64,000 nt of DNA from Purshia tridentata (lineage: Eukaryota > Streptophyta > Magnoliopsida > Rosales > Rosaceae). The DNA lies in NCBI GenBank assembly GCA_003254885.1, contig QANT01005201.1, forward strand, positions 24,945 through 88,944, read 5' to 3'. Below are positions 45,249-57,188 of this stretch, piece after piece. Under the pieces are notes generated by a model. That model did no database searches. It worked only from the letters and a program-made list of their open reading frames with translations, and had not been told where the DNA came from. The position numbers and the translations under genes were made by a program. Numbering within the stretch: the first letter of the stretch is position 1; each line of letters opens with the position of its first letter.

Positions 45249-46403
45249 ATGGCCAAGGACATTGAAGTTGGGGGGTTCTCTGCAGGCAAGGACTACCAGG
45301 ACCCCCCACCAGCACCATTGATCGATGCAAATGAATTGGGGCAATGGTCCTTCTACAGGGCCATCATAGCCGAGTTCATTGCCACCCTCTTGTTCTTGTA
45401 CATCACTGTGCTCACAGTGATTGGGTACAAGAGCCAGACTGACCCTCTCAATGCTGGAGACCAATGTGGTGGTGTTGGCATTCTGGGTATTGCTTGGGCC
45501 TTTGGTGGCATGATCTTTGTCCTTGTTTACTGCACTGCTGGTATCTCTGGTGGGTTAATTAATTTACTTAACTAATTTATATCTCTCTTTAATTAAACCC
45601 AATTTAGCATTTAGCTTATGGTTTACTAATATGTGCTAATTATATGCAGGAGGGCACATAAACCCTGCAGTGACCTTTGGACTGTTTTTGGCTAGGAAGG
45701 TGTCACTGGTCCGAGCCATATTGTACATTGTGGCTCAGTCCTTGGGAGCTATATGTGGGTGTGCGCTTGTCAAAGCCTTCCAGAATGCTTACTACACCAA
45801 GTATGGTGGTGGGGCTAATGAGCTCGCTGATGGATACAGCACAGGCACTGGATTGGCTGCTGAGATTATTGGTACCTTTGTTCTTGTCTACACTGTCTTC
45901 TCTGCCACTGATCCCAAAAGAAATGCAAGGGACTCCCATGTCCCAGTAAGTACCATAATTGCAATCAAAGTTCAATCTACAATTACTTGAAGAAATTAAG
46001 TTGATTTTGGTTACTCACTCTTTGCTTATGTTTGAATGAAATTAATTAAGGTCTTGGCTCCACTGCCAATTGGGTTTGCTGTGTTCATGGTTCACCTTGC
46101 CACAATCCCAATCACCGGCACTGGTATCAACCCGGCTAGGAGTTTTGGAGCTGCAGTGATCTACGGCAAAGACAAAGCATGGGATGACCAAGTATGCACC
46201 TTTACCCCCTTAATCAATTCATTAATTACAAAGCAATTTGCTTTGCTTGCAATGATACTGATCAATTTTCATTTTCATGATTGTTTCAGTGGATCTTCTG
46301 GGTCGGACCATTCATTGGTGCTGCCATTGCTGCCTTGTACCATCAATACATATTGAGAGCAGGAGCTGTTAAAGCTCTGGGTTCTTTCAGGAGCTCCTCA
46401 TAA
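45249..46403 (+). CDS. PIP2: Plasma-membrane aquaporin, PIP2 subgroup
   Basis: Four exons: 45249-45549, 45650-45945, 46051-46191 and 46290-46403, giving 283 aa, with the four-exon layout usual for plant PIPs. Six membrane spans and both NPA boxes are present: HINPAVTF starting exon 2 and GINPARSF in exon 3. The PIP signature [17 protein letters not shown] lies in loop C and [20 protein letters not shown] in loop D, whose Ser/Arg region is a known gating and phosphorylation site. The short N-terminus ([20 protein letters not shown]) and the C-terminal tail with SFRSSS indicate PIP2 rather than PIP1. PIP2 tetramers carry water, some also hydrogen peroxide or carbon dioxide, across the plasma membrane. 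A G-box and a TATA box lie upstream. Confidence 0.97.
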
Positions 46404-47414
46404 TTTGTATTCTGGTGGCCAAAATGTTTCTCAGAGGATTTGTGTTTTCTAAATGGTGTGGGAGATCACTTTGGAGTTTAAAGCTCATGAAATTTGTATA
46501 TTATTATGTATTGGTGTTGTTGAGGATGTCAATTGTGTCAGCGTCTGTGTACAAGGGCACTCCTTTTAAATGTGCCTCAATGTTGCATTCTACTCTGTTT
46601 TAATCTTTCTTTTTTAAGCTTTGATCAGTTTGGTTATTGTGCCATGAATGATGATGTTTAATGATAATTATCATCAGCAGCAAGAAGTGCATTGTTCAAT
46701 TTTGGTAACTAGACTTGATGGTGTTAGAAGTGGCGTTTCTTCCATTGTAGTGGACTTGTGTTGAAAACCATTAAACTTAATAAATTATGCTAAAGAAAAT
46801 GGAAAATGGATTGAGCATGCAGATCATATCAGGCACCAACAAAAGAAAATAACAAACCCCACATATACGTTAAATCTTAAACTTTAGACCTTAAACCTCA
46901 AAACAACATACACAGGTGAGATCGTATTTTGTCACTGTATTAATAGCAAGATGAAAAATTAGAAGTAATGCAACATAGATCCTATCAATTGTTTTTTTGT
47001 CACGGCTAATGTGTGCATACTTACAAATGAATCTATCATTTTCAACCTCTCTTTCCTGGAAATTTCTTTCAATGGGTTAATGCCATGACTTATAATTCAT
47101 GGTAATTAACTCCATAAATGATATAATTTTCCTGAGCGCCTTAATTAGCTTTCGAACCTCATTAATTGTCCAAATTAAGCATTAAAAATGGGAAAGGGAA
47201 TGTTTTGAAGGCAACCCTTTCATCATCAATACATAGACAAGGCAAAACCAAAATACACAATAAACCCATTTCCCCCCAGTTAATACAATGGAACCCGACT
47301 CTCTTCTTTGACCATTATATAACAAGCCCTTCTCCACCATTCAGCTGTAGAGTTTCACATTCATTCCTCAAGGCACATTGAATCTTACAAAATACAATCG
47401 TTAACACTTCAACT
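46404..47414. other. PIP2 3' region and promoter of the proline-rich gene
   Basis: The PIP2 3' UTR lies at the left. A TATATAAC box at about 47315-47322 precedes the leader of the next gene. No other feature was seen. Confidence 0.5.
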
Positions 47415-48185
47415 ATGGCATCTGATCATCAGCTCTTGAAGATATGCATGATCTGCATGGTTACAGTGCTCTCTTTGGCTATGCCTTCACAACAACAACA
47501 ACAACTCTCATTGACAAACGACACCATACCTGCAGATGATGTTGGTGAGCTTTCAACCGCTTCATCCCCATCTCAATACCCAGAAAACCTCGCTCCTGAA
47601 AGTGGCGAATATTCGCTCTCTTCAGATTCATCACAATACACTCCTCCTCCACCACCACATTACATCAATGCCTTGGCCCCTGAAATACTTGAAGAATATG
47701 ACCAGCTTCGCTCTCCTGACTACTCTCCTTCTCCTTACTTCCAAGATTTAGGTCCTGATGATCAAATCACACAATACCCATCTCCACCTTACATTCAAGT
47801 TGAGGCTCCTGAGGTTTCTGGAGCCCCTGAAGCTGAAAGCTATGAGCTTTACAGCCCTCTTCAAGCTCCATCACCAGCACCCTTATCAGGGTTGTTGGGG
47901 CCGTCGTCTCAATTGCCATCAGATGATCCTGATGATGTTGATGACGTGTCGGGTTCTGCTCCTCCGGTGTTGCCCTTCAACTACAGAGCCGAGGATGAGA
48001 GTGCTGATGAATTTGAATACTCTGAAGCTTATTCGGTGCAGAGTAAGAACAGAGGAAGGGTTGCGGGTTTTGTGCTTGGTGCTGTTTGCTTGGTTGGGTT
48101 GGCAGGTTTTGTGTTCAGTAAGAAGAAGTATAATAAGCCAAAAGCAGATTACGAGTACGAATTGGCTAAGAGAGAGGATCTCTGA
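47415..48185 (+). CDS. Secreted proline-rich single-span membrane protein (256 aa)
   Basis: An intronless frame of 256 codons plus stop. Residues 1-24 form a signal peptide (LLKICMICMVTVLSLAMPS). A poly-Gln stretch follows, then an extracellular-type region of about 170 residues rich in Pro, Ser, Glu and Tyr, with repeated SPSQYPENLAPE, SPSPYFQDLGP and PSPPYIQVEAPE motifs: a loose repeat of S-P-x-Y-x-x-x-L/V-x-P-E/D. A hydrophobic span lies at about residues 216-235 (VAGFVLGAVCLVGLAGFVF), followed by SKKKYNKPK and a short cytosolic tail. This arrangement suggests a type I cell-wall-facing protein that may be Pro-hydroxylated. Similar plant proteins are annotated only as hydroxyproline-rich or uncharacterised. 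A TATA box lies about 95 bp upstream. Confidence 0.85.
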   Translation: MASDHQLLKICMICMVTVLSLAMPSQQQQQLSLTNDTIPADDVGELSTASSPSQYPENLAPESGEYSLSSDSSQYTPPPPPHYINALAPEILEEYDQLRSPDYSPSPYFQDLGPDDQITQYPSPPYIQVEAPEVSGAPEAESYELYSPLQAPSPAPLSGLLGPSSQLPSDDPDDVDDVSGSAPPVLPFNYRAEDESADEFEYSEAYSVQSKNRGRVAGFVLGAVCLVGLAGFVFSKKKYNKPKADYEYELAKREDL

Positions 48186-49585
48186 AGTCTGATATTCATA
48201 CACTACATGCACTTAATCTCTATATAGCTTTATAGCTCTTATAATCTAGTTGATCATCAAGTTTTGTAATGGAACATTTCAACTACTTGTTACTACTAGT
48301 CCTACTCCTTAAGGGTTGAGTGATCACCGGCTATATATTTGTATAGCAAAACTTGGGATATTATTGATGTAATGAATTACATAAATATATGATGAAATTT
48401 ATACCCAACTCCTTTATCAAAATATTGATAAAACTGTCACATTAGAGTTAGTTATAAAACTGTCACATTAGAGTTAGTTGATGGATGTTTTTTCTAATTG
48501 TGAATAAAATCTTGTTTTTGAAATCGAGTAATTTAATGTGTTTGTTTATAGTTTTAATGATAAAGTATTTCAGGTAATAGTCATAATAAAAATTATGCTA
48601 TATTTTCAAGATTAAAAACAAGGGAAAAAATTCATTTAACTAAGTGAATCTCTAGAGGATTAGAGCAAGATTGGCTCAAAAAAAGATCACACATTTCACC
48701 ACCTATGAATGAATGTCTCCAAAGGTCGATTTTGTTCAAGAAAAAGGGTTGATTTTGTGTGTGACCCGAAAACTAAAAACATTCTTATTTGAGGACATTG
48801 GAGATAAAGTTGCACACGTGTGTGATATGGATAAGCCCAAAAGCCCAATTCTATTGGGAACCATGGGTTGAAAAACACAGGAAAGTAACCAAAACAGGAA
48901 GAACGAAACGACGTCGTTTTACTGCGCGGGGTAATTTCGTTGGTCACGGTCATCTCTGTTTATACATAGGTACAAGGAGAGTCTCTCGCATCTGTGTCCC
49001 CGCTTTACTCTGAATCTTCAGTTCTCAAAGCGACACTGCTCTCCAACTCCAAAAGGTGCTCACTTTCCGTTCCTCTGTCTCTGCGTTGCTTCATGTGAAT
49101 AATTTGATCCAGTTTTTTCTGTAATTTCCTGCTATTTATTTATGTTATCATCCCCAACAATTTCATTAGAATTATGAGAAAATCTGAGAAATCCCGTTAC
49201 TTTGAGCTCCGATCTGTTCTCAGTTGCTACGATACGAATCACTCATTCCGTCTACTGGTCTAAGAGTCTTGAAGGCTTTCAATCGCTTAATAGATGGCTT
49301 AGCTTAGTTGATTTTCAGTTTCGTTTAGATCACTGTGTTCAAATTGAGATCTAGTAATTACTATGTGTAAATGTATGAATTTTTAAACCAGAGGCTCAAT
49401 AGAGAAATCGTTTTCTGAGAACAAGATTTTCTTATTGCATAATACTTGTTTGGATGCATGACACATCCAAACAGGTATTAAGGATTTTTTTTTTTCCTTT
49501 TTTCTGTTTTTTTTTTTTTAAAGGATTTTTTTTCTTAACTATATTATTTATTGTTGTGATAAACTGTAGTATTTTTGCAGAAAAT
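48186..49585 (+). other. VHA-G promoter, leader exon and leader intron
   Basis: The proline-rich gene 3' UTR lies at the left. A direct 26-bp repeat (ACTGTCACATTAGAGTTAGTT) occurs at about 48434-48480. The palindrome AAACGACGTCGTTT (48906-48919), a common plant promoter word with a GACGTC bZIP core, precedes the likely transcript. A leader exon ending at 49055 (AAAAG/gtgctc) and an intron to the acceptor at 49580 are inferred. Confidence 0.55.
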
Positions 49586-50603
49586 ATGGCATCCAATAGG
49601 GGCCAAGGTGGAATTCAGCAGTTGCTGGCTGCAGAGCAAGAAGCTCAGCACATTGTCAATGCTGCCAGAAGTGGTAATTTTCCCTTTTATTTGCTTGTTG
49701 ATGCCTTTTTTTGTATATCAATCTATTATCTGTTTGTAGAAGTACTTGATTTATAACTTGATGTGTTAATTTCTGGATTTGCATTTTGCAAACAGAAGAG
49801 ACTTTCTGTTGTTGTGTTGTTCATCAATTGGCCTCTTGTGAGCTCTTGTGGATCGATGAATTCTCGATTTTATTCGGAGAAGTGCTAGATTGTCCAATTG
49901 TCAATCTGAATCACTGATTAAGTGGGTCTTATTTAAGTGTGTAGTCTAGATTGATAGTCTAACACTGAATGGTAGAATGTTTGACTAGAGAACATTCCCC
50001 TATATACGTATATGTGTGTGTATCAGTATATGCTCCTTGTAAGGGTTTTTAGTTGCTACACCAAAACTCAACATCTTGAGTTGTTTCCTAATTGCTTTGG
50101 TGTTTGGTTGTCTTCTATTAGCGAAAATGACTAGGCTGAAACAAGCCAAAGAAGAGGCTGAAAGGGAGATTGCTCAATACCGCGCCCAAGTAGAGCTTGA
50201 GTTCCAGAAGAAACTTGCAGCGGTATGTATATGTTGGTGAAATGTATAAATTGAGTGTTCATTTGGTCCAGGCATTCTCAGTTTTCTGATGTATGCCTCG
50301 TGATTTTTGGAAAATGAAAATACCAACTTAAATTTGTAGTTTGTGTGTCCTTCGTAGCTTTTCAATAGTATGTAACTGTCCCAAGACTTTTGTTGTGCTT
50401 ATATCTGTGTGGTAATTCTGCCTTTCTTTCCCCGATGTTTACATATGGTCACCGAGCAGAGCAGTGGAGATTCAGGGGCTAATGTGCAGCGTCTTGAGAT
50501 CGAAACCAAGGAAAAGATCATGCACCTCTCGTCAGAGGGCTCAAGGATATCAAATGATGTTGTGCAAATGCTTCTGAAGCATGTGACGACAGTAAGAAAT
50601 TAA
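49586..50603 (+). CDS. VHA-G: V-type proton ATPase subunit G
   Basis: Three coding exons, 49586-49673, 50122-50222 and 50460-50603, with GT-AG introns, give 110 aa, the usual plant length. It starts [20 protein letters not shown]. The helical N-terminal half continues with [20 protein letters not shown] (across the first joint), then [15 protein letters not shown]. The C-terminal part is [14 protein letters not shown] and HVTTVRN. Subunit G pairs with E in the peripheral stalk that holds the catalytic head of the tonoplast and endosome proton pump. A non-coding first exon and intron are inferred upstream. Confidence 0.97.
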
Positions 50604-53600
50604 TCCTGTTGATGGTAAAATTGTAATTTCAACTTTTGCTTGTATTGTATTCTTTTCGCCTGATTCATCCTGCTTCTTGGATATGTGGTGTGGTGGTTAG
50701 TATGCTGGTATTGGCTATTTGGTATGTTGTGGCGAACTTTGTCAAGCAAATAACTTTATAATATATCCTATTCGAGAAAAATAATGTTTAAAAAATTGTT
50801 AGGCCAATTGTGTGGAACTTGGTACGACTTGGATCCTGTTTTAGTCATTATTGGAGTATGAGGGTTTATTTGGCAGAGTCTTTGGAACAATCATATGATT
50901 TTTCTAGGTGTGGAATGGAATCTTTACATTTTCTCAGTTGGTTTAGCTGCAATTCTTTCGTCTCCAAAAGTTACTGGAATCCCACGCCAAAATTTTGATT
51001 ACTAAATTGTAGACAATTTCAGTTTTACCATAGCATCATAACCTTTTATTTTCTTGAATAAATTCAGACTTTCTTAGTTTTCTTTCGTGAATGAATTCAG
51101 ACTTTCTTTTCGTGAATAAATTTATTCAGAACTTGTTTGAACTAAGATTTTTAATTAAAAAGATGCTTCTTCCCAAATAGATTTAATGAGATGTTAATAA
51201 TTTTGACCTTTGTTTTAAAAGATTTAACAATGTTTAACTCTTTTACTTGGTGAAAGGATCAATATATCTAAAAAGTTGAGAAAGTTGACATTAGAGTTAA
51301 CTGGTCGAGTGTGAATTATAGTATATAAAGCGGTAATTTGGTCTGAAAAACACGAAAAATGAATTATTTATTTATTTTTTCAAAATAGATATGAAAATTG
51401 TAAAGGCCTTGTATTGTAAATTTGTAATGGATCATTTTACAAAATTTCCCCCAAAACTGCTATCCATCCATTGATAGGATTACAAGAGCTTGAAAGAGGA
51501 TCCAATCTGACGAATGCTATTGAAGAATAAGTTTTCTAAGCCATTCTCCAAACTCAAAAGGTAATTACCTCAAATTATATACTGAATTTCGCCAATCATA
51601 CACGCAACTCTCAAATATAACTCTAGGATTTGTTAACTTAAGACCAAGGTCAAATCAAGGTGAATTTGTTAACTTGAGACCAAGGTGTCAATGTAGAAGA
51701 ACCCTAATTTTTGGATTTTTTTGTTTTCAAGTTTTGTAGATGGTGTTTTGTAACCACGACAAGGGTTGGAGGTGTTGGTATTGTTCAACAAGACAATCAC
51801 GGAGAGGTTATGGTGGTGATTGTCCAACCTCTTTTCGACGTCTCTTCACCCCAATAGGTCGAGATTTTGGCGATTATCAACGGTTTGTGTTACAATCCTA
51901 GTATGGGATAGAATTATATGTGGCCCTATTATGGGATGTGGCCATGTTCTGTGCGAAGTGTATAAATATTTAGATCTTCTGCTCCACATTAGTTTAAGAT
52001 TTTGTGGTGTATTGGTCAAGTACTTATCAGTTTGCAATATTGTTGAGTGCAGGTATGTATCGAAGGTGTATTTCTTGAATCAGTGGCTCAAGTTATCATC
52101 TCTCGTTTTAAAAATTCAACGACGGATCTTGCTTCAAAGGGGCACCTTATGGAGGCAGTAAAGGGGCTCTGGCATTTTATTCAGTAAATTGTTCTTTCTT
52201 ATTATACTGCAATTAATAATAATAATAACAAACACATTGTTAATAAATAAGAATCCACATAGATGACACAGAAACTCAAACATACCTACCAAAAAGAAAA
52301 TCCAAGATAAGATTCAGGTACATCTCCATCCACGGCAGACCACATGGAAAGGATGGGTGTCATACAAAACTGGGTCCCATTCATTTTCAGCAGGTAATCC
52401 CCATCCTCCTCACCATGTCCCTTTGATTTCTCATGTCCTTTATTATGGATCTTGTTGCCTGGACTCTGTGACAAAATGGGTTCTAGTGGGTGTCCCCAAA
52501 ATAGGGATGGAGACATTTGCATGCTTAACTTCATTGCATCATACACTTTCTATTCAACACCCAGTACCACCCAGTTTTTGTTTGTTCTACGTACCAACGT
52601 GCTCAATGCACCATATTGTCTCAAATTTAACCATTTAAAGTTTATTATCAGATACAACGGTCGAGCTAGGCACATAAGGCTTAGAAGGGACTCGTGCCCC
52701 TGCTCATTTTTTATTTGAGAAACTTCTAACATGGTATAAGTAATTTATTTTACATATATACTTTTTTCTTTTTTGGTCGAACATACATAAATATTGTAAG
52801 TTGTGATTTCTATCTCTTCTCGAATTTTTTGGGGTGTCCCATGGGTCAATTTTTCTGACTTCTAAAACCCTTGAACTTTATACTAAATGGATAATTGGAT
52901 ACATTGCATTGGATTTTTGGATGGACCCACCTTTTAAAAAGCTTAATGCATCAACCATTATAAGTGATTTTCGTAGCATTACCCCATTGGGTGTGGGTTT
53001 GACTGGACAAGGAAGAGGACCAAGTGAGTGGTGCAGTGGACTGGCTTGAAGGGACTAATAGACTAATAGGCATTTTGACTAGAGTCACAATTATAATTGG
53101 GGAATCCAATTAGAGGCCAGACAGCTCTGACCTAGCAACCACGTGATCTAAGATCTCGCAGTTGAGATTTCTACGACATTTTTTGGCAGCAAATGTACTA
53201 CCAGCACAAATCACGCTTTGCAAACTCAAGCTTTTGTCTAAATTTGAAGTTTCATTTTCTTTTTTTCATTGAGTTGGGAAAAGTGGGGATCGAACTTGAG
53301 TGTGTCTTAGATAATTTTACGACCTTTTTAATTAAGCTATTCAACAACTACAATTTAAAATTTCATTAAAAATGGATTAATTCATTAATCCCCTTTTTTT
53401 TTCTCTTGTTTCTATCCACAAAATGCAAATTATAGGCAAAGTGCTTTTTATTTACCAAGTGGATATCATTTAAATTTCTTTGGATCAAACCCACTTTCTC
53501 ACTCATTGAATGCTCAAGATATGAAGTTTAATAGCAGCTTTTTAGTGTGGGCCAGTCTCGATTAATACATCAAATGAAAAAAGCACTACAAGATTTGCTC

Positions 53601-54848
53601 ATATGTATTAGCTAGATCCTCCACTTTCATTTGGCATTATATGAATATGAAAATGATTCTGCAGAATCTGCACAATGATCCTCCTAAAATTTGCTTTCCG
53701 ATTCTGTCATTGATTATGTGCAAGTTTAATCGTATTATGTGCATAAGAGCTCTATATTCATAAACAAGGTTATATATACACTAGTGGCCCACGTTATTGG
53801 TGTTAAGAAATTAGTGAAATTCGACACCCACAAACTTAGCAAATGAAGTATGGATTGTGCGGTTTTAGTGCAATGTGTGTAAGGGAAGCATTATCATGTA
53901 TCTAAATAATTAAGTCAACTTAAGGTTTCATAATAAATGCCTTGCTATGTAAAGTTTAGATCTGTATTGGACGTTGGTGGCATTTATTTTATAAGGGCGA
54001 TGTTATACTTAAAGAATATACTAGAAGCTTGGATGAAGGTTAAGTAAGAAGGGAGAAAGTGGAGTATGTGGTATGAGAGTCAGATATGACACACACTTAC
54101 TTAGTCCGAACGAAATGGGCCAATAATGTATTAGAAACACATAGATGAATATGAAAATTGAAGATTTCGATCTTTAGGGCATCTTAAAATTAGAGGTTTT
54201 ATACCACAGTTATGAACACTGGGGAGTCAATTAACATAGTAGTTTCTAAGTAATGCAATTAACATACCAAGTCCCTAAATATATATCTCTATCTTTGGAT
54301 ACCACGTCAAATAATTATTTAATTATCAGAAAATAGGCTATATCAAACTAACATTATTATCGTATAAAAGTGAATAATTATTGAACACACTAACATATAA
54401 TTTATAATGAGACAGCTTCGAAGAGGCGATGATGCTTGGAAGAAGTCGATTTGTCAATTAGTCAAACTGAAGTTAGTAGCTACGACTTGCTTAATTAACC
54501 ATGTTGGCTATGTAGCAGACATGGTGGTGGCGTACTGTAATCCTAGTTTAACGCTAACGCGGTAAGAGAGACAAAGAAAGAAAAAAATATGGTTGACAGT
54601 TTTTTTTTGGCCAAAATATGGTTGACAGTTTTGAGTAACTAGTTTGAGCAATTTTGACGTTCTAACTTCTAACGGTGCCACCAAAAAACTGTAAAAATGG
54701 CTGCGACACCCACGTTCTTTCATCGTCACCATCTTCACACTCACAGTTCTCTAAACTTCAGCAAACTAACAACACCAAAACCACAAACTCCATCCACACC
54801 ATGCAGACCACTCCATGCCACCACTGATCCCAACCCGAGAAGAAAACC
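50604..54848. other. Long non-coding region upstream of the CCR4-like gene
   Basis: VHA-G 3' UTR first, then AT-rich DNA. Short tandem duplications occur at about 51626-51690 (TTGTTAACTTAAGACCAAGG type, 39-bp period) and 54586-54631 (AATATGGTTGACAGTTTT). The stretch at 53270-53350 (GGGGATCGAACTTGAG ... TTTTACGACC) looks like a worn SINE or LTR piece. Open frames at 51820-52161, 52286-52718 and 54697-55018 show no protein family. The last 200 bp are the promoter and leader of the next gene. Confidence 0.5.
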
Positions 54849-57188
54849 ATGCAAACCCATCAACCGGTTCCTTGGTTCTCTCGGACTATACCTCCAACTC
54901 TGCTTCTACTTCTGCTCCTGCTACTACTATACTTCAGAACTGCATCTGGGTTCGGGTCAATGGGACCCATCTCCGCCTCTTTCGGTCCAGATGGGTTCTT
55001 CTGCGCCATAGACGCTAGCGGCAAGCAGGACGTGGTCTGTTGGGGGAAGAACAGCTCGTCGTCGACGCCGTCCTCGGCCTCTCCCTCGGCCTCAGCTTTC
55101 TTCAGCAACATTCCGGCGATGGCCGCTCTCTCGGGTGGAGAGGGATTTATATGCGGCATTTTAGCGAACACCTCACAGGCCTACTGTTGGAGCTCCATTG
55201 CCCCAGGTATAGATCTTGTGCCTTCCGTATTCAAGACCACTTCTTATTCTCATATTGCCTCCGGGAAGAGCCATGTCTGTGCTATTAGAGGGTCCTATTA
55301 TTCTGAACACGAGTTTGGTACTGTGGATTGTTGGGAATTTTTTGAAACTTTGAATAATAGTTTGAGTTCCAAGCAGAGCACTCTGTTTTCTGACCGGTCT
55401 ATTAGCAACCTTGAGTTCAAAAAAGTTGTTTCTGGTGAAGGGTTTAGCTGTGGTGGTGTTAGAGAAGGAGGGCTTATTTGCTGGGGACCTGATTCTTCTA
55501 ATATAGGGGTTTCAGATGCATTAGAAAATTTCACTGCTTTAGCTTCAGGGAGGGCTTCACTATGTGGAATTTCCGAACTTTCTGGTGAAGTGAAATGTTG
55601 GGGTGATACAGATTTGTTGGTGGGTCGTCCCAATGGAACCCAATATGTGTCATTGGCAGCCGGTGCTCGCCATTTTTGTGGGATTCGGGAGGACAATCAT
55701 GGTGTTGAGTGTTGGGGGAATTTTAATTCTTCTTTGATTCCAAAGGGTTCTGGGTTTGTGGCAATTGCCTCGTCGGATTTTACTACTTGTGGGATTAGGG
55801 AAGGTGATCTCGTGCTTGATTGCTGGGCTGCTAATGCATCTTCCTCACCACCTGAGTATGATCCTCCATTGGAATTGTGCAGTCCAGGTCTTTGCACTCC
55901 TGGTTCTTGTGGGGTTGGGGAGTTTGCTTTTAATGCTAGCATTCTTAATGAGGTGGATTTGACAAGCTTGTGTGTTCGAAAAGATCTAATGATTTGTTCG
56001 CCTTGCGGGTCAAATTGTTCTGAAGGATTCTTCCTATCTAGTTCATGTACTGAACATGCTGATAGAGTGTGCACAGCTTGCTCTCTTTGCCAAAACAGCT
56101 CTTGTTGGGATGTTTGTGGACTTCAATCAACTCCAGAGATGAAGAAGCTTTGGCATCACATTCGTAGGTTGGTGATCATTTTTGGGTCTTCTGCTTTGGG
56201 TGTTTTGTTGATAGTATTTAGTTGGTGTCTTCTTCCCCGTTTAATCACTTCTCATAAGGAAGAAGGGAACAAAATGCAGTTTAAATCTTGCATTGGTAAA
56301 CCAGAGTTGGAAGCTGAGAATAATGAAGAATTAAACTCTTCTCCATCCATGGTTCCATGTCCTGGGATGGCTCAAGTGTTCCGACTCTCAGAACTAAAAG
56401 ATGCCACCAATGGATTCAAGGAATTTAACGAGCTTGGAAGGGGAAGCTATGGCTTTGTTTATAAAGCTGTGCTAGCAGATGGGCAGCAAGTTGCAGTCAA
56501 GAGAGCAAATGCTGCCACTATAATTCACACAAACAGTCGGGACTTTGAAATGGAATTAGAAGTCCTTTGCAAAATCCGGCACAGTAGTATTGTGAACCTA
56601 TTGGGTTACTGCTCAGAGATGGGGGAGCGGCTGCTTGTATACGAGTATATGCCCCATGGGACACTTTACGACCATCTCCATGGTGGGTTTTCTCCTCTGA
56701 ATTGGGGCCTTAGGTTGAAAATTGCAATGCAGGCTGCAAAGGGGCTCGAGTACCTTCACAAGGAACTTGTGCCTCCCATTGTCCATCGGGACATCAAGAC
56801 CTCAAATATTCTTTTGGATTCAGAATGGGGTGCACGAATTGCAGATTTCGGGCTCCTTACTTCTAATGACAAAGATCTTAGTGGAGATGTGGAAAGTGAT
56901 GTTTACAACTTTGGAATAGTACTGCTAGAGATTCTCAGTGGGAGGAAAGCTTATGACAGAGATTACACTCCTCCAAGTATAGTCGAGTGGGCATTACCTT
57001 TAATTAAACAGAGCAAGGCAGCTGCCATAATTGATCGTTATGTAGCTCTTCCAAGAAATGTTGAGCCTCTGCTTAAGCTTGCCGATATAGCAGGACTGGC
57101 TATTAAGGAAAATCCTAGAGAGCGTCCTACCATGTCGGATATTGCATCTTGGTTGGAGCACATTGTGAAAGATGGTTTGATCTTGTAA
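54849..57188 (+). CDS. CCR4: CRINKLY4-related receptor kinase (CCR4-like)
   Basis: An intronless frame of 779 codons plus stop. Signal peptide at about 1-34 (an unbroken Leu run). The extracellular crinkly/RCC1-like repeats extend to about residue 340, with recurring CGI, VxCWG and GxxFxCG motifs. A Cys-rich TNFR-like segment follows (about 345-425, CSPGLCTPGSC through CSLCQNSSCWDVC). A membrane span lies at about 440-462, and the kinase-like domain at about 523-775. Glycine loop GRGSYGFV, VAVKRA lysine (about 551), VHRDIKTSN and DFG (about 666) are present, but only about 15 residues separate DFG from SDVYNFG, so the APE/P+1 part of the activation segment is absent. The end IASWLEHIVKDGLIL is typical of CCR3/CCR4. 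CCR proteins are relatives of ACR4, which controls epidermal and root meristem cell fate; the role of CCR4 is less clear. The ATG is placed at the signal peptide. Confidence 0.95.
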   Translation: MQTHQPVPWFSRTIPPTLLLLLLLLLLYFRTASGFGSMGPISASFGPDGFFCAIDASGKQDVVCWGKNSSSSTPSSASPSASAFFSNIPAMAALSGGEGFICGILANTSQAYCWSSIAPGIDLVPSVFKTTSYSHIASGKSHVCAIRGSYYSEHEFGTVDCWEFFETLNNSLSSKQSTLFSDRSISNLEFKKVVSGEGFSCGGVREGGLICWGPDSSNIGVSDALENFTALASGRASLCGISELSGEVKCWGDTDLLVGRPNGTQYVSLAAGARHFCGIREDNHGVECWGNFNSSLIPKGSGFVAIASSDFTTCGIREGDLVLDCWAANASSSPPEYDPPLELCSPGLCTPGSCGVGEFAFNASILNEVDLTSLCVRKDLMICSPCGSNCSEGFFLSSSCTEHADRVCTACSLCQNSSCWDVCGLQSTPEMKKLWHHIRRLVIIFGSSALGVLLIVFSWCLLPRLITSHKEEGNKMQFKSCIGKPELEAENNEELNSSPSMVPCPGMAQVFRLSELKDATNGFKEFNELGRGSYGFVYKAVLADGQQVAVKRANAATIIHTNSRDFEMELEVLCKIRHSSIVNLLGYCSEMGERLLVYEYMPHGTLYDHLHGGFSPLNWGLRLKIAMQAAKGLEYLHKELVPPIVHRDIKTSNILLDSEWGARIADFGLLTSNDKDLSGDVESDVYNFGIVLLEILSGRKAYDRDYTPPSIVEWALPLIKQSKAAAIIDRYVALPRNVEPLLKLADIAGLAIKENPRERPTMSDIASWLEHIVKDGLIL

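Noticed and set aside
52286-52718. Short frames on both strands between VHA-G and the CCR4-like gene
   Set aside because: The composition is mixed, they overlap each other in both directions, and no family or splice support was seen.
54697-55018. 104- and 67-codon frames overlapping the CCR4-like start
   Set aside because: Different frames over the leader and signal peptide. The CCR4-like frame explains the sequence.
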